From an uncultured Gammaproteobacteria bacterium (GTDB lineage: Bacteria; Pseudomonadota; Gammaproteobacteria; GCA-001735895), in the NCBI GenBank assembly GCA_947259485.1, contig CAMYLU010000003.1, positions 1 through 64,000 of the forward strand: a stretch of 64,000 nt of DNA, given 5' to 3'. The position numbers and the translations under genes were made by a program. The notes under the pieces are model-generated. The model saw only the letters and a program-made list of their open reading frames with translations, had not been told where the DNA came from and searched no databases. Positions 9,047 through 18,317 of the stretch are shown here, piece after piece; position 1 is the first letter of the stretch, and each line of letters starts with the position of its first letter.

Positions 9047-9122
<76 letters not shown>

Positions 9123-9294
9123 TTAGGATGCGGAAGCGCGTATTAAATAGTCGAGCGAGGTTCGAGTCAAGTCCGGTGGGGCGGATTCGCCGATTTTGTA
9201 TGTCGGCGTCGATGATTGCCTGGTGGATAGCACCCGATAAGCCATCTCAATTATAAAGATCAAGGAACCACGCCTGGACTGGTTAGTCAGAAAC

Positions 9295-9930
9295 CTATCG
9301 GGATCCAGGTAGCAGGTTTGCAATCAGGGCGCGCATTGCCAGGTATATAACCACGGCATTAAGGATATGCCACAGGAAGTGAGTACCCAATATGAACTGG
9401 GGACAAATCATGTTATCGATAGAGCGAAAAAATATCGAAAGCAGAAATATACTGGCCGCACCGAGCAACAGGCCTCGCTCCACCTTGCGGCTTATGTAGT
9501 GGTAGCAACCCAGAATGATAATGGTCAGCAAAGCAGGTGCGTATATCGACGAACCGTTAAAGACGTCCGGGAATTGCCTGCCATAGACAGCGGATGCTAC
9601 GAACACAATTAGTAAGATGCTAATGACAGCCACGGGCAGATTGATAATCCGGCGAGTATAAAATCCGATATACAACAACTGGAACACGAAAATTGGAATG
9701 ATATCCAGCCATCGTGTAAGCGGTGTTGCCATTGTATGGAACAGGAAACTCCCAATACCGATGGCCACTATCATGCCGGTCATCGCAGCGATACTCGAGT
9801 CATGCGTCTGCTCGCGCACCGCGAAACGCCAGACAATCCACGCCGAAAAGACAAAGCCGATATTGGTAAAGGCGTTGACGGGTTCCGCCCAAAAGCCAGG
9901 ATCTATTCTTTCACAATAAAGATCTACCAT
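9295..9930 (-). CDS. Ceramidase-family (CREST) integral membrane protein
   Basis: This 211-residue protein has about seven hydrophobic segments and the conserved residues of the alkaline ceramidase/CREST superfamily. These are YCER and FWAEPVNAFTN at the N terminus, a Ser and His in GSFLFHTMAT, an Asp in TRWLDIIPI, and the final His pair in GTHFLWHILNA. Family members are zinc-dependent amide hydrolases. In bacteria the substrate is usually unknown and may be a sphingolipid or other acyl amide. The ATG at 9930 has no strong ribosome binding site. It is monocistronic, about 170 bp downstream of tRNA-Phe on the same strand. Confidence 0.8.
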   Translation of the reverse strand: MVDLYCERIDPGFWAEPVNAFTNIGFVFSAWIVWRFAVREQTHDSSIAAMTGMIVAIGIGSFLFHTMATPLTRWLDIIPIFVFQLLYIGFYTRRIINLPVAVISILLIVFVASAVYGRQFPDVFNGSSIYAPALLTIIILGCYHYISRKVERGLLLGAASIFLLSIFFRSIDNMICPQFILGTHFLWHILNAVVIYLAMRALIANLLPGSR

Positions 9931-10212
9931 TGGTCGCTAACATATCCTCGCATAGGGTATGAATGCAATTTTACCCATGGTTTCGTTTATGTTTGTTCTC
10001 TGGAAACTTGCGATCAATGGAAGCTCCTGATCATCAAGCCCTTTTCATCGGCTAAATACTACCGTTCATTCCGAAATCCAGTTCCAGGTTGACGCAGTTC
10101 ACATTCGCATTGCGTTTTTTTCTATATGTTTGATTTTGTTGAGAATTCGGCAAATCAGGATTTTCAGCCAGGTGTTGTGATATCCGGTAATTACAGGTGT
10201 TTGACTATTAAT

Positions 10213-11142
10213 ATGAAGGTTGTCCTTAATTTAATGACGGCACTATTGCTGTGCGGCAGCCTCGCCGCATGCGGTACCGATTCCGGTTCGAGCGATCAAT
10301 CCGAGAATACCGTTGCATCGGGCAGTGGACCGAGCTTTTCGTTACGCGTGACCGATGCCCCGATCGACTACGCCGTGAGCGTGGTGCTGCGTTTTACCGA
10401 GGTCAGGCTCAGAAACACCAATGGCAACTGGACCAGCCATATCTTCAACACCCCCAAGTCAATCGACATGCTGCAACTGCAGGGTACAAAGACGGCTGAC
10501 TTGCTGATCGACAAGCCGGTTGACGTCGGCAACTACGACGAGATTCGCCTGTTGGTGGATGCTGCGCCAATGGCCAACTATGTCCTGGTTGCTGGCGGCA
10601 TGGCAGAATTGATGATCCCTGGCGGCAGCTCTTTCGGGTTAAAAATCAAGAGTGACTTTAGCGTGCTGGAAAATCGACCTGCGTCGCTGGTTATGGATCT
10701 GGACCTGCGTCAGTCGATCACGATGGCTGGTAACTCGGGTATGTATATTCTGAAACCGGTGGTCAGGCTCGTCAGCGATCAAGAATCCGGGCATATTCGT
10801 GGCACCGTCGACCTGGCATCACTCAACTCAATGCCCGCTTGCTCGGACTCGGATCCAAAAACCTATAACGCGGTTTATGTCTACGCCGGGCATAACGTTA
10901 CGCCGGATGATATTGATCAGAGTTCACCCCAAAGCCTGGCGCCATTTGCGACCACCTCGATCAACTACGATAGCGCCATCATGGGCTACCTGTACGAGGC
11001 GGCCTATCTGCCTGCCGGTAAATACACGGTTGCCTTTACCTGTAATGCCGATGACGAAGATCTCGACGATGGCAATGACGATCTTAAATTTTTCGGCACA
11101 CGAAACGTTACCGTGTTGACCAGCAACACGCTATTCCTTTAG
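10213..11142 (+). CDS. DUF4382 lipoprotein A
   Basis: A secreted lipoprotein of about 309 residues. The signal peptide MKVVLNLMTALLLCGSLAAC ends in a lipobox (LAAC), followed by a Ser-rich linker. A DUF4382 domain follows (FSLRVTDAPIDYAVSVVLRF, then DLLIDKPVDVGNYDEIRLLVD and LKPVVRLV), and a second C-terminal domain contains YNAVYVYAGHNVTPDDID. The frame is open from an upstream ATG at 10126, but the signal peptide places the start at 10213. The next gene is a paralogue with the same layout. Function is unknown; a surface or periplasmic carbohydrate-binding-like beta domain is a reasonable guess. It precedes a TonB receptor operon. Confidence 0.8.
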   Translation: MKVVLNLMTALLLCGSLAACGTDSGSSDQSENTVASGSGPSFSLRVTDAPIDYAVSVVLRFTEVRLRNTNGNWTSHIFNTPKSIDMLQLQGTKTADLLIDKPVDVGNYDEIRLLVDAAPMANYVLVAGGMAELMIPGGSSFGLKIKSDFSVLENRPASLVMDLDLRQSITMAGNSGMYILKPVVRLVSDQESGHIRGTVDLASLNSMPACSDSDPKTYNAVYVYAGHNVTPDDIDQSSPQSLAPFATTSINYDSAIMGYLYEAAYLPAGKYTVAFTCNADDEDLDDGNDDLKFFGTRNVTVLTSNTLFL

Positions 11143-11394
11143 GCCCTGGTACGCCATAATTAAGGCTGATTCTCGCCTGAAAATATTAAAAACCGGTGTT
11201 TGCCCGGAAATTCCGTTCTCGAGCCCCTTTCGCCGGGTAATGTGAGCTATTTACACAAAAATCGATTTTTTCTTGAACCAGTTCACCCTTAATCACCGAT
11301 AACGCACGTATATTATTGATTCTGTTGAATATTCGATAAACGAATAGTTCGCGAAAATTAACTGATTCGGGGTTTTGGGACTCAAGGGAATACT

Positions 11395-12402
11395 ATGTTA
11401 AGGACGATCAAACTATTTATGACACTTGCGCTTTGCGGCTACCTGATGGGATGCGGCACGGACAGCAGTTCGGGTGATCGCACGGACGGCTCCGATGTTG
11501 CCTCGACCCAGGGCGTGAAGATCACTACATCCGGCGGTTCCGGCTCGGCCAATTCGAACTTTTCGTTGCGCATAACCGATGCGCCGATCGACGGACTCGA
11601 AAACGTCGTGCTGCAGTTTGCAGCGGTTGAGATGAAACTTCAGTCAGGTGCCTGGACCAAATACACGCTGCCCGCACCACAGCCGATTGACCTGCTGGCA
11701 CTGCAAGGGCTGACCACGGCCGACCTGCTGATCAACATGCCGATCGAAGCCGGCGACTACAAGCAGCTTCGCTTCATTGTAGATGACGCGCCGATGGCTA
11801 ACCGCGTCAAGGTGAAAGGCGGTGCCTGGGAAGAGATGGAAGTCCCCAAGGGGTCCACGACGGGTCTTAAGGTCAAACAGAATTTCACCATCCCCAGTGA
11901 TCGCAAGATGAACTTCACGGTGGACTTTGACCTGCGCAAGTCGGTCAAGCTAAAGAAGAAAACCGGTAAGTACAAGTTCAAAGCGAAGATGAAACTGGTG
12001 GTCGATACCGACGTCGGTTTTATCCGCGGTAGCGTTGCGCCGTCGCTGCTAATCGACAAAAGCTGCTCGGACGGCGACATTGACACCTACAACGCGGTTT
12101 ACGTTTACGAGGGACACAACGTTACCCCCGGTGATATCGATGAAGATTCTCCTTCGAATAACGAACCGGTGACGACCTCGATGATCCAGTATGACTACTC
12201 CACGGGACTCTATATTTTCGAGGCTGCGTTCCTGGCCGAGGGCGATTACACTATCGCATGCACCTGTAACTCAGACGCCGAAGTTCTCGATGACGATGAC
12301 GACGGTGATGATGGCGACGACAACGATGACGACGCCCTCAAGTTCTTCGGCATTCAAAACGTCTCAGTCCTGGTAACCGATACCACTTTTCTCAAGCCCT
12401 GA
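11395..12402 (+). CDS. DUF4382 lipoprotein B with acidic C-terminal tract
   Basis: This is a paralogue of the preceding lipoprotein, 335 residues, with lipobox LMGC at residues 17-20 and a DUF4382 core (FSLRITDAPIDGLENVVLQF; DLLINMPIEAGDYKQLRFIVDD). It shares YNAVYVYEGHNVTPGDIDED and a closing FFGIQNVSVLVT with copy A. It differs by a Lys-rich stretch (about 180-202) and an Asp-rich tract (EVLDDDDDGDDGDDNDDDAL, about 298-317) that could bind calcium. The two genes arose by tandem duplication. The stop codon lies inside a hairpin and the TonB receptor gene starts 50 bp later, so the genes may be co-transcribed. Function unknown. Confidence 0.8.
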   Translation: MLRTIKLFMTLALCGYLMGCGTDSSSGDRTDGSDVASTQGVKITTSGGSGSANSNFSLRITDAPIDGLENVVLQFAAVEMKLQSGAWTKYTLPAPQPIDLLALQGLTTADLLINMPIEAGDYKQLRFIVDDAPMANRVKVKGGAWEEMEVPKGSTTGLKVKQNFTIPSDRKMNFTVDFDLRKSVKLKKKTGKYKFKAKMKLVVDTDVGFIRGSVAPSLLIDKSCSDGDIDTYNAVYVYEGHNVTPGDIDEDSPSNNEPVTTSMIQYDYSTGLYIFEAAFLAEGDYTIACTCNSDAEVLDDDDDGDDGDDNDDDALKFFGIQNVSVLVTDTTFLKP

Positions 12403-12417
12403 AGCGATTTCAGGGCT
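12395..12417 (+). terminator. Intercistronic hairpin without T-run
   Basis: AGCCCTGAA (12395-12403) pairs perfectly with TTCAGGGCT (12409-12417) across a 5-base loop, and the stem includes the stop codon of the DUF4382 B gene. No U-tract follows, so it is more likely to slow exonuclease or partly attenuate transcription into the TonB receptor gene than to terminate fully. Confidence 0.45.
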
Positions 12418-12452
12418 ATATATAAGACAGCACGATCTGTTAGGAAGGCTGC

Positions 12453-14471
12453 GTGACCCTGGGAAAAAAATATCTCCATATTATTGTCCTGCTAGCGCTC
12501 GCTTTTGCGGGCGGCGCACAGGCGCAGGACTCGTCGGATGAGGATGAACTGAACCAGTTCATGAGCCTGCTCGAGCAACAAACCTCGCTCGCCACCAACA
12601 CCCGCATCAATGCCGACTTTGTCCCCGGCATGTTGAGCGTGCTCAGCGCCGAACAAATGGAACGCCGCGGCTTTCGCAGGCTATGGGAGGCACTCGCATC
12701 GTTACCCGGAGTGCAGGCAACGATGAACGAAACCGGCATGCGCAGCCTCACGGTACGCGGCATCGGCAATATTTTCGAACCCAGCAAGGTCAAGCTGTTA
12801 CTCAACGGCAAGGCGTTGAATGCTTCCGCGAGCGCCACCACCGGCACCCTCTACGACACCCCGATCGAGCAGATTGAGCGCGTCGAGTTTATTCGCGGCC
12901 CGGGTTCCGCGATCTACGGTGAGTTTGCCTTCGCCGGGGTTGTCAACGTCATTACCCGGCAGCAGGGAGAACAGTATTCAGCCGGAATCGAATCCGGTGA
13001 TGGATACGCTTTCTCCGCGCTTTACAGCTACGCAGACCCTGATGGCGACTTCAAAACCAGTATCAATTTCGCGGCCAGTCAAAGCGAGGGCGAAGATATA
13101 TCCTCGGGCATCGATCGTTCACCGGTCGGAAGGTCGAGCTATGCACCGGGGCCGATCAACAACAAGCGTGATTTCGTCTCGGCCATCCTGAGCGTCGAAA
13201 GCGGCGACCTGGTTGCCCTGCTACAGATTCAACAGGGTAATCGCGGGGATCATTTAGGCACCAACAACCTGCTGCCGCCCGATGATCGGCAAACGGTGAT
13301 TTCAGAGACGACGATATCGGCGGATATCAGCCAGTCATTCGAACTCGATGCCGACCTGACCGGTGCATGGTCACTCAATTTGCTAAATAACGAAACTGAG
13401 CAAAATTCGCTTTTCTTAGGGGACCCCGAGAATTTCGGCGGCCTCGGCCCGGAAGACGATATCATCGCCGACTCCCTGCTCGAAGAGCAGCGCATCGAGG
13501 CACAGGTTAACCTGCAATACGAAATCTCGGCGCATAAGCTGTTCGGGGCGCTGGTGTTTACCGAGGTCGAGGTCAGGCAGGCTGAACAGTTCATCAACCT
13601 GATAACCCCCACGGGCCCGCCCGCGCCGACCTTGAATGAATTCCCAAGCCCGGTCGATGATTCGGCCGACCGCGGTTCGGTCAGCCTGGTGCTGCAGGAC
13701 GAGTATCGAATCGACGATCGGCTCACCCTGACCACCGGGCTGCGTTACGATGATTACGAGGACATCGACTCTAGTGTGTCACCACGTATCGCGCTAGTGT
13801 GGCGCCGTTCCGATCAGCATATTTTCAAGACGCAGCTGGCGCGCGCCTTCAAACCGCCGTCGTTGATCGAGGATAGCGGTTCGCTCGAAGTTGAAATCGA
13901 ATCCGAAACCAACGACACGCTCGAGTTCGGGCATATCTACCAGGGCGCTGATCTGGTGTTGCGCAACACGATCTATTTCTCGAAGCTCGATAACCTGATC
14001 CTGTTCCAGGATTTTGCCCCGTTTGGTTACTACAACAGCGGTTCGTTTGACCTGCGCGGATACGAACTCGAAGTCGAAACATCAGTCGGCAGTGAATGGG
14101 ATATCTACGCCAGTCTGTCGTTACAGGATTATGTCGATGAAAAACTGCCGGGGGCGGCACCCTGGATGCTGAAGCTCGGTGTCGAGTACGCACTGATGCC
14201 ACTGACCGGACTACATCTCCAGGTCAACAGTTTCGGCAGCCGTGACCGTGAAGAAGCCGACACGCGCGGTGATTTTGAACAGACCACGCAGGCGGATTTC
14301 AGCCTGCGCATGCAAAACTTTAACGACATCGACGGCCTCACTTTCCGTGCCGGCATCCTCAACGTCCTCGACGATGATCTGAAGCACCCGGCACCTTTCG
14401 ACACCTATCCGGACGACTATCCTTACAGCGACGGCGCCATGTTGTGGGCACAGTTTATCTACCAGCCATGA
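12453..14471 (+). CDS. TonB-dependent outer-membrane receptor
   Basis: A 672-residue receptor. It has a signal peptide (cleavage after AGGAQA), an N-terminal plug domain (about 45-165, with SLTVRGIG, IERVEFIRGPGSAIYGE and GVVNVITR) and a C-terminal beta barrel. The GTG at 12453 is chosen because AGGAAGG at 12442-12448 fits it and gives the signal peptide. The ligand is unknown. The region before the plug (SLLEQQTSLATNTRINADFV) resembles receptors encoded with YfiR-type proteins. The gene is followed, 22 bp on, by a YfiR-like periplasmic protein and then a membrane GGDEF-EAL protein, so it may work as an outer-membrane sensor in c-di-GMP signalling rather than only as a nutrient importer (inference). 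Confidence 0.88.
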   Translation: MTLGKKYLHIIVLLALAFAGGAQAQDSSDEDELNQFMSLLEQQTSLATNTRINADFVPGMLSVLSAEQMERRGFRRLWEALASLPGVQATMNETGMRSLTVRGIGNIFEPSKVKLLLNGKALNASASATTGTLYDTPIEQIERVEFIRGPGSAIYGEFAFAGVVNVITRQQGEQYSAGIESGDGYAFSALYSYADPDGDFKTSINFAASQSEGEDISSGIDRSPVGRSSYAPGPINNKRDFVSAILSVESGDLVALLQIQQGNRGDHLGTNNLLPPDDRQTVISETTISADISQSFELDADLTGAWSLNLLNNETEQNSLFLGDPENFGGLGPEDDIIADSLLEEQRIEAQVNLQYEISAHKLFGALVFTEVEVRQAEQFINLITPTGPPAPTLNEFPSPVDDSADRGSVSLVLQDEYRIDDRLTLTTGLRYDDYEDIDSSVSPRIALVWRRSDQHIFKTQLARAFKPPSLIEDSGSLEVEIESETNDTLEFGHIYQGADLVLRNTIYFSKLDNLILFQDFAPFGYYNSGSFDLRGYELEVETSVGSEWDIYASLSLQDYVDEKLPGAAPWMLKLGVEYALMPLTGLHLQVNSFGSRDREEADTRGDFEQTTQADFSLRMQNFNDIDGLTFRAGILNVLDDDLKHPAPFDTYPDDYPYSDGAMLWAQFIYQP

Positions 14472-14493
14472 TCACTTCTTACCGCGGGTTTTC

Positions 14494-15054
14494 ATGTTGA
14501 GGTTATCCGGCAAAATCGGAAGCATCGTGTTGCTGTGCCTGGCATCGTTCGTCGGCTTGCCTTCACTCGCGCAGGACGCGGCATCTCCGCGCCTGCAAAT
14601 CGGTATCAACCTGCTGCCCGCCATCATTGCCGCCAACCAGAGCCTGGCCGCGAACGATGGCAGCAATAACCTGCCGATTTACCTGGTGTACCGGGAAAAC
14701 CGGCATCTCGCGCAGCAGCTCGAACCCGGCCTGCGCCAGGTCGGTGAGATTCGCAAGCGCAAGCTCGATATCACGACCCTGTCGCTAGATGAGTTACTTG
14801 CCAGGGGGCCGGCGCCACTGAGCATCGTTTTTATTACCGAACCGCTGGATCAACGCCTGCCCGAGTTGGTCAAGCTCGCGCAGCAGCAGCGGATTCTCCT
14901 TTTCTCTCCTTTCAAGGGCGACGTCGAACTCGGCGTCACAACCGGCTTCCAGGTCACCGACAAGGTGCTGCCACTGGTTAACATGGCCTCTCTGAAACAA
15001 TCAAAAATACAACTGAAAGCGTTCTTTTTGCGCATTGCGGTGAAACATGAATAA
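14494..15054 (+). CDS. YfiR-like periplasmic protein
   Basis: A 186-residue secreted protein with a signal peptide (cleavage after SLAQ). Its size, its C-terminal pattern (GVTTGFQVTDKVLPLVNMAS then KQSKIQLKAFFLRIA) and its position before a membrane diguanylate cyclase match the YfiR/DUF4154 group. In Pseudomonas, YfiR binds and inhibits the periplasmic part of the cyclase YfiN. The only cysteine is in the signal peptide, so the disulfide redox switch described for YfiR cannot work here. The gene overlaps the next one by 8 bp, which implies tight co-expression. The family call rests on weak similarity plus context. Confidence 0.6.
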   Translation: MLRLSGKIGSIVLLCLASFVGLPSLAQDAASPRLQIGINLLPAIIAANQSLAANDGSNNLPIYLVYRENRHLAQQLEPGLRQVGEIRKRKLDITTLSLDELLARGPAPLSIVFITEPLDQRLPELVKLAQQQRILLFSPFKGDVELGVTTGFQVTDKVLPLVNMASLKQSKIQLKAFFLRIAVKHE

Positions 15055-16987
15055 GAAAGTCCTGTTCAAGAATTTCTTTAACACGGTGGACCTCAAGTCC
15101 TCGTTGTTATTTCTAGGCATCGGCCTGGTCATCATCACGATGACGTTGTGGAACTGGCACTATGACGTCAAACCACGGCTGATTAACGAGGCTCAGTCAA
15201 ACACCCGCGTGCTCGCGTCATCTTACGCGCGCTCGATCGAATCGCAGTTTCAGAATGTAACCGGCAAGACCGATATTTCGGTGATCCATAACTCGATCAA
15301 CGAGATGCTGTTAATCAACGACCCGACCACCGGTGAGAACCTCTACTACGGGATTTCCCTTGAGGTCGACTACGACGCCTTTCCCGCAGACTACGACCTG
15401 GTTAATTTCAACGTTGGTGAGACCAACTGCAAATCCTGCATCATTACCGAGAATCCAATATATAAACGTAACAGTGGGGAACTGATTGCAATACTCAAGA
15501 TTTATGCAAACCCGTTTTTCTACCAGCGTCTGGTCGAAGACATTGTCAATGATCTCGCGCTCATGATGTTTGGCATCATTCTCGTGCTGGTGGTCGCCTG
15601 GCTCACCTCCAATCGCCTGATGGAACGCATCCGTGAACGCGAGCGCAGCCTGATTTACGAAATTGCCGAACGCAAGTCAGCAGAGGAGCGCCTGCACCAG
15701 GTCGCGGCCTACGACCAGCTAACCAACCTGCCGAATCGTTACCTGCTACATGCTGACTTCTCGCGCAAGCTCGAGGAATCGGGACGCAACGGTAAAATGC
15801 TGGCGACGCTGTTTTTCGATCTTGATAATTTCAAAGAGGTCAACGATGTTCATGGTCACGAGGTCGGTGACGCGCTACTCCACCAGGTTGCCCGACGCAT
15901 GTCTGAAGTGACCCGCAACTACGACCTGCTGGCCAGGTTCGGTGGCGATGAGTTCGTCATGATCATGTCCAACCTGGACGACCGGCTCGATGTCAACCAG
16001 GTGGTCGAAAAGATCATCGCGGGTTTCGTGCCGGCATTCGATTTGCCGGGCGCCACCGTGCACATCACCACCAGCGTCGGCATCAGTATTTTTCCGGAAG
16101 ACGGCAACGATCCCAACGAGTTGTTGAAGAATGCGGACCTCGCGATGTACCGCGCCAAGGCGGAAGGCCGCAACTGCTACCAGTTCTTCAGTTCGGAAAT
16201 GAACCTCGAGTTGCAGTATTCGCAGTGGGTTGCAACCAACCTGCGACGGGCTCTCGATGACAATCGACTCAAGCTTTATTTTCAACCCCAGGTTAATCTC
16301 GAAACCGGCGCGATCGAGTCTTGCGAGGCGTTGATCCGCTGGCCGCAGGAAGATGGCGAAAACATCAACCCGGGTGACTTCATCAAGATCGCCGAACGCA
16401 CCGGCCAGATTGTCGAGGTCAGCAACTGGGTGGTTAACGAGGCCTGTCGCGTTACCCGGGAATGGATGGAGCAGGGTTACGAGACCGTGCGCGTCGACAT
16501 CAATCTTTCGCGCAAGGATTTTGCCAATCGCGGCGTACTTTACAAGTTTTTGCAAATCATTCAACGCCATCACCTGAAAGCCAGCCAGATCGGAGTTGAG
16601 ATCGCGGAGAACATCCTGCTCGAGTCAACCGACCAGGTGATCAGTGCGCTGACCGTTTTACATAACGCCGGGGTTCATATCTCGATCGATGATTTCGGCA
16701 CCGGCTATTCGTCGTTGAATTCTCTCAAGCGGCTGCCGCTGGCAGGCATCAAGATCGACGAAAGTTTCGTGCACGCGGCACCGAACAGCAAGGACGATCT
16801 GACCATCATGCAGGCAATAACGATGGCGGGACAGGGTTTCGGGCTCGATGTCATTGCCGAGGGCGTTGAAACCGAATGGCACCAGACCCTGTGCAAGGAA
16901 GTTGGCTGTAACACGATTCAGGGTAACTACGTGTCCAAACCGCTGACCTCTGAAGATTTTGCGGCCCGATATCTGAAAAAGAACTAG
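15047..16987 (+). CDS. Membrane GGDEF-EAL protein (c-di-GMP turnover)
   Basis: Layout of the 646 residues: a transmembrane helix at about 18-36, a periplasmic domain at 40-165, a second helix at about 167-187, a short coiled linker, GGDEF at about 218-380 and EAL at about 390-640. GGDEF is intact at 299-303, with the product-inhibition site RNYD at 290-293 in the right place. The EAL domain keeps EAL at 427-429, DDFGTGYSSL and IAEGVE, so both activities are possible. The periplasmic domain has a CKSC pair (Cys128, Cys131) that could form a disulfide. It is translationally coupled to the YfiR-like gene and probably controlled by it. Confidence 0.9.
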   Translation: MNKKVLFKNFFNTVDLKSSLLFLGIGLVIITMTLWNWHYDVKPRLINEAQSNTRVLASSYARSIESQFQNVTGKTDISVIHNSINEMLLINDPTTGENLYYGISLEVDYDAFPADYDLVNFNVGETNCKSCIITENPIYKRNSGELIAILKIYANPFFYQRLVEDIVNDLALMMFGIILVLVVAWLTSNRLMERIRERERSLIYEIAERKSAEERLHQVAAYDQLTNLPNRYLLHADFSRKLEESGRNGKMLATLFFDLDNFKEVNDVHGHEVGDALLHQVARRMSEVTRNYDLLARFGGDEFVMIMSNLDDRLDVNQVVEKIIAGFVPAFDLPGATVHITTSVGISIFPEDGNDPNELLKNADLAMYRAKAEGRNCYQFFSSEMNLELQYSQWVATNLRRALDDNRLKLYFQPQVNLETGAIESCEALIRWPQEDGENINPGDFIKIAERTGQIVEVSNWVVNEACRVTREWMEQGYETVRVDINLSRKDFANRGVLYKFLQIIQRHHLKASQIGVEIAENILLESTDQVISALTVLHNAGVHISIDDFGTGYSSLNSLKRLPLAGIKIDESFVHAAPNSKDDLTIMQAITMAGQGFGLDVIAEGVETEWHQTLCKEVGCNTIQGNYVSKPLTSEDFAARYLKKN

Positions 16988-17068
16988 GCACCCGCACCGC
17001 CAAGGCATTTGAATTGTATCGCCAAGCGGCTACACTGGGCGTCCCTGCGGTCCCCGGCCATTGCCTCG

Positions 17069-18136
17069 ATGCCTGAAAACTACCAACTCGTAGAAACCCT
17101 GCTACAGCAGCCACTCGATAATGGCGACGTGGTCTGCAACCTGTGCCTGTGGCGCTGTCGCCTGCGACACGGCCAGCGCGGCTTCTGCCAGGCGCATGTC
17201 AACCGCAACGGGATTCTTTACAACCTCTCCTACGGCATTGTTTCGGCGATCGAGGTGGAGTCGATTCGCAATAAACCAGTTTACCACTACCGCCCTGACA
17301 GCCGCGTGATGTCGATCGGCAGTTACGGCTGTAACTTCCGTTGCAAGGGCTGCCATAACCTCGAGATTTCCTGGGGTGTAGAAGCGCTCGACAAGCTCGC
17401 CCGCGGGCAGTCGACCGACGCCTGGGTCACGCCCGAACAAATGGTCGAAACCGCGTTGAAACACGAAGTCGATGGCATTGCGTTTACCTACTCGGAGCCC
17501 GCGGTATGGCTCGAATACGTGCTCGATGTTTCGAAGCTCGCCCACGAGGCCGGGTTATTTACAGTTTATGTTTCCAACAGTTTCGTCACCGACGAGGCAC
17601 TCGAACTGATGGCACCGCACATCGACGTGCTGTGTTCCGATATCAAGAGCCTGTCGGCGGAGTTTTACCACGAGATCTGTCCGGTGGGCACCGTCGAACA
17701 GGTGCTGGGGTCGATCAAAAAAGCGGCCGAGCTCGGCATCCATGTCGAGACCCGCACTAACGTGATTCCGACCAGGAACGACGACCTCGACGAATTGAAG
17801 CACATCGCCGAATGGATTTACGATAACCTCGGTGCGGATAGCCCCTGGCATGTCACCAAGTTTTTTCCGGCCTACAAGCTCTCGCATTTACCACCGACCG
17901 ATAACGCGATTATCGACCAGGCCGCGGCCGCGGCGCGCACCGTTGGCCTGCAGCACGTTTATGCGCACACCGATATTTCCTGCGATTGCGCGACCGAGAA
18001 TCAACCGATCTCGGCCTGGCTGGAGCTCGACGCGGATGCGCTCAATGCTGTCAATACTTGTGCGGCATCCTGCTGCGGCGACGAGGGCATCCTGGTCAAA
18101 AAATTTGAACGCCAGGCCGGCCTGCTCGTCGAGTAA
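17069..18136 (+). CDS. amrS: AmmeMemoRadiSam system radical SAM enzyme
   Basis: The 355-residue protein has an N-terminal Cys-rich lead-in (CNLCLWRC, GFCQAH), then the radical SAM cluster motif GCNFRCKGCHN, a YSEP segment and a TIM-barrel body, matching AmrS/PflA-like enzymes linked to Memo and AMMECR1. The reaction is not established. The usual partners, Memo-like and AMMECR1-like genes, are not in this window. The ATG at 17069 is preferred over an upstream TTG at 17009, whose extra 20 residues are not conserved-looking. An additional pair CDC and CAASCC near the C terminus could hold another cluster or metal. Confidence 0.87.
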   Translation: MPENYQLVETLLQQPLDNGDVVCNLCLWRCRLRHGQRGFCQAHVNRNGILYNLSYGIVSAIEVESIRNKPVYHYRPDSRVMSIGSYGCNFRCKGCHNLEISWGVEALDKLARGQSTDAWVTPEQMVETALKHEVDGIAFTYSEPAVWLEYVLDVSKLAHEAGLFTVYVSNSFVTDEALELMAPHIDVLCSDIKSLSAEFYHEICPVGTVEQVLGSIKKAAELGIHVETRTNVIPTRNDDLDELKHIAEWIYDNLGADSPWHVTKFFPAYKLSHLPPTDNAIIDQAAAAARTVGLQHVYAHTDISCDCATENQPISAWLELDADALNAVNTCAASCCGDEGILVKKFERQAGLLVE

Positions 18137-18150
18137 CCCTCGCTACTGGT

Positions 18151-18313
18151 TCCCGCGGTCGAGCCGCGGGATGACAGCACCTTTATCATTCCGGCTCTTT
18201 TCTTGTCATTCCGGCGAAAGCCGGAATCCAGTCCAACAATCGTGCTCGAAGAGCACACCTTAATCTCCCGGATCCCACCGGTCCGACGCATCGGATGAAG
18301 CCGCGAAATGACA
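18151..18313. repeat. Composite palindromic intergenic repeat, copy 1
   Basis: It starts with a stem CCCGCGG/CCGCGGG at 18152-18170 followed by ATGACA. A composite unit follows, bounded by inverted TGTCATTCC and GGATGAAG...AATGACA ends. It carries the stem GGC-GAAA-GCC, the palindrome GTGCTCGAAGAGCAC and the 17-bp module CCGGTCCGACGCATCGG at 18278-18294. Fifty bases (18213-18262) are identical to 22458-22507. Confidence 0.85.
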
Positions 18314-18317
18314 GGGG

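Noticed and set aside
10126-10212. Upstream in-frame ATG of the first DUF4382 lipoprotein
   Set aside because: It would put 29 polar residues before a clear lipoprotein signal peptide and block export.
15875-16573. 232-residue minus-strand frame inside the GGDEF-EAL gene
   Set aside because: It is antisense to a well-conserved catalytic protein and has no features of its own.
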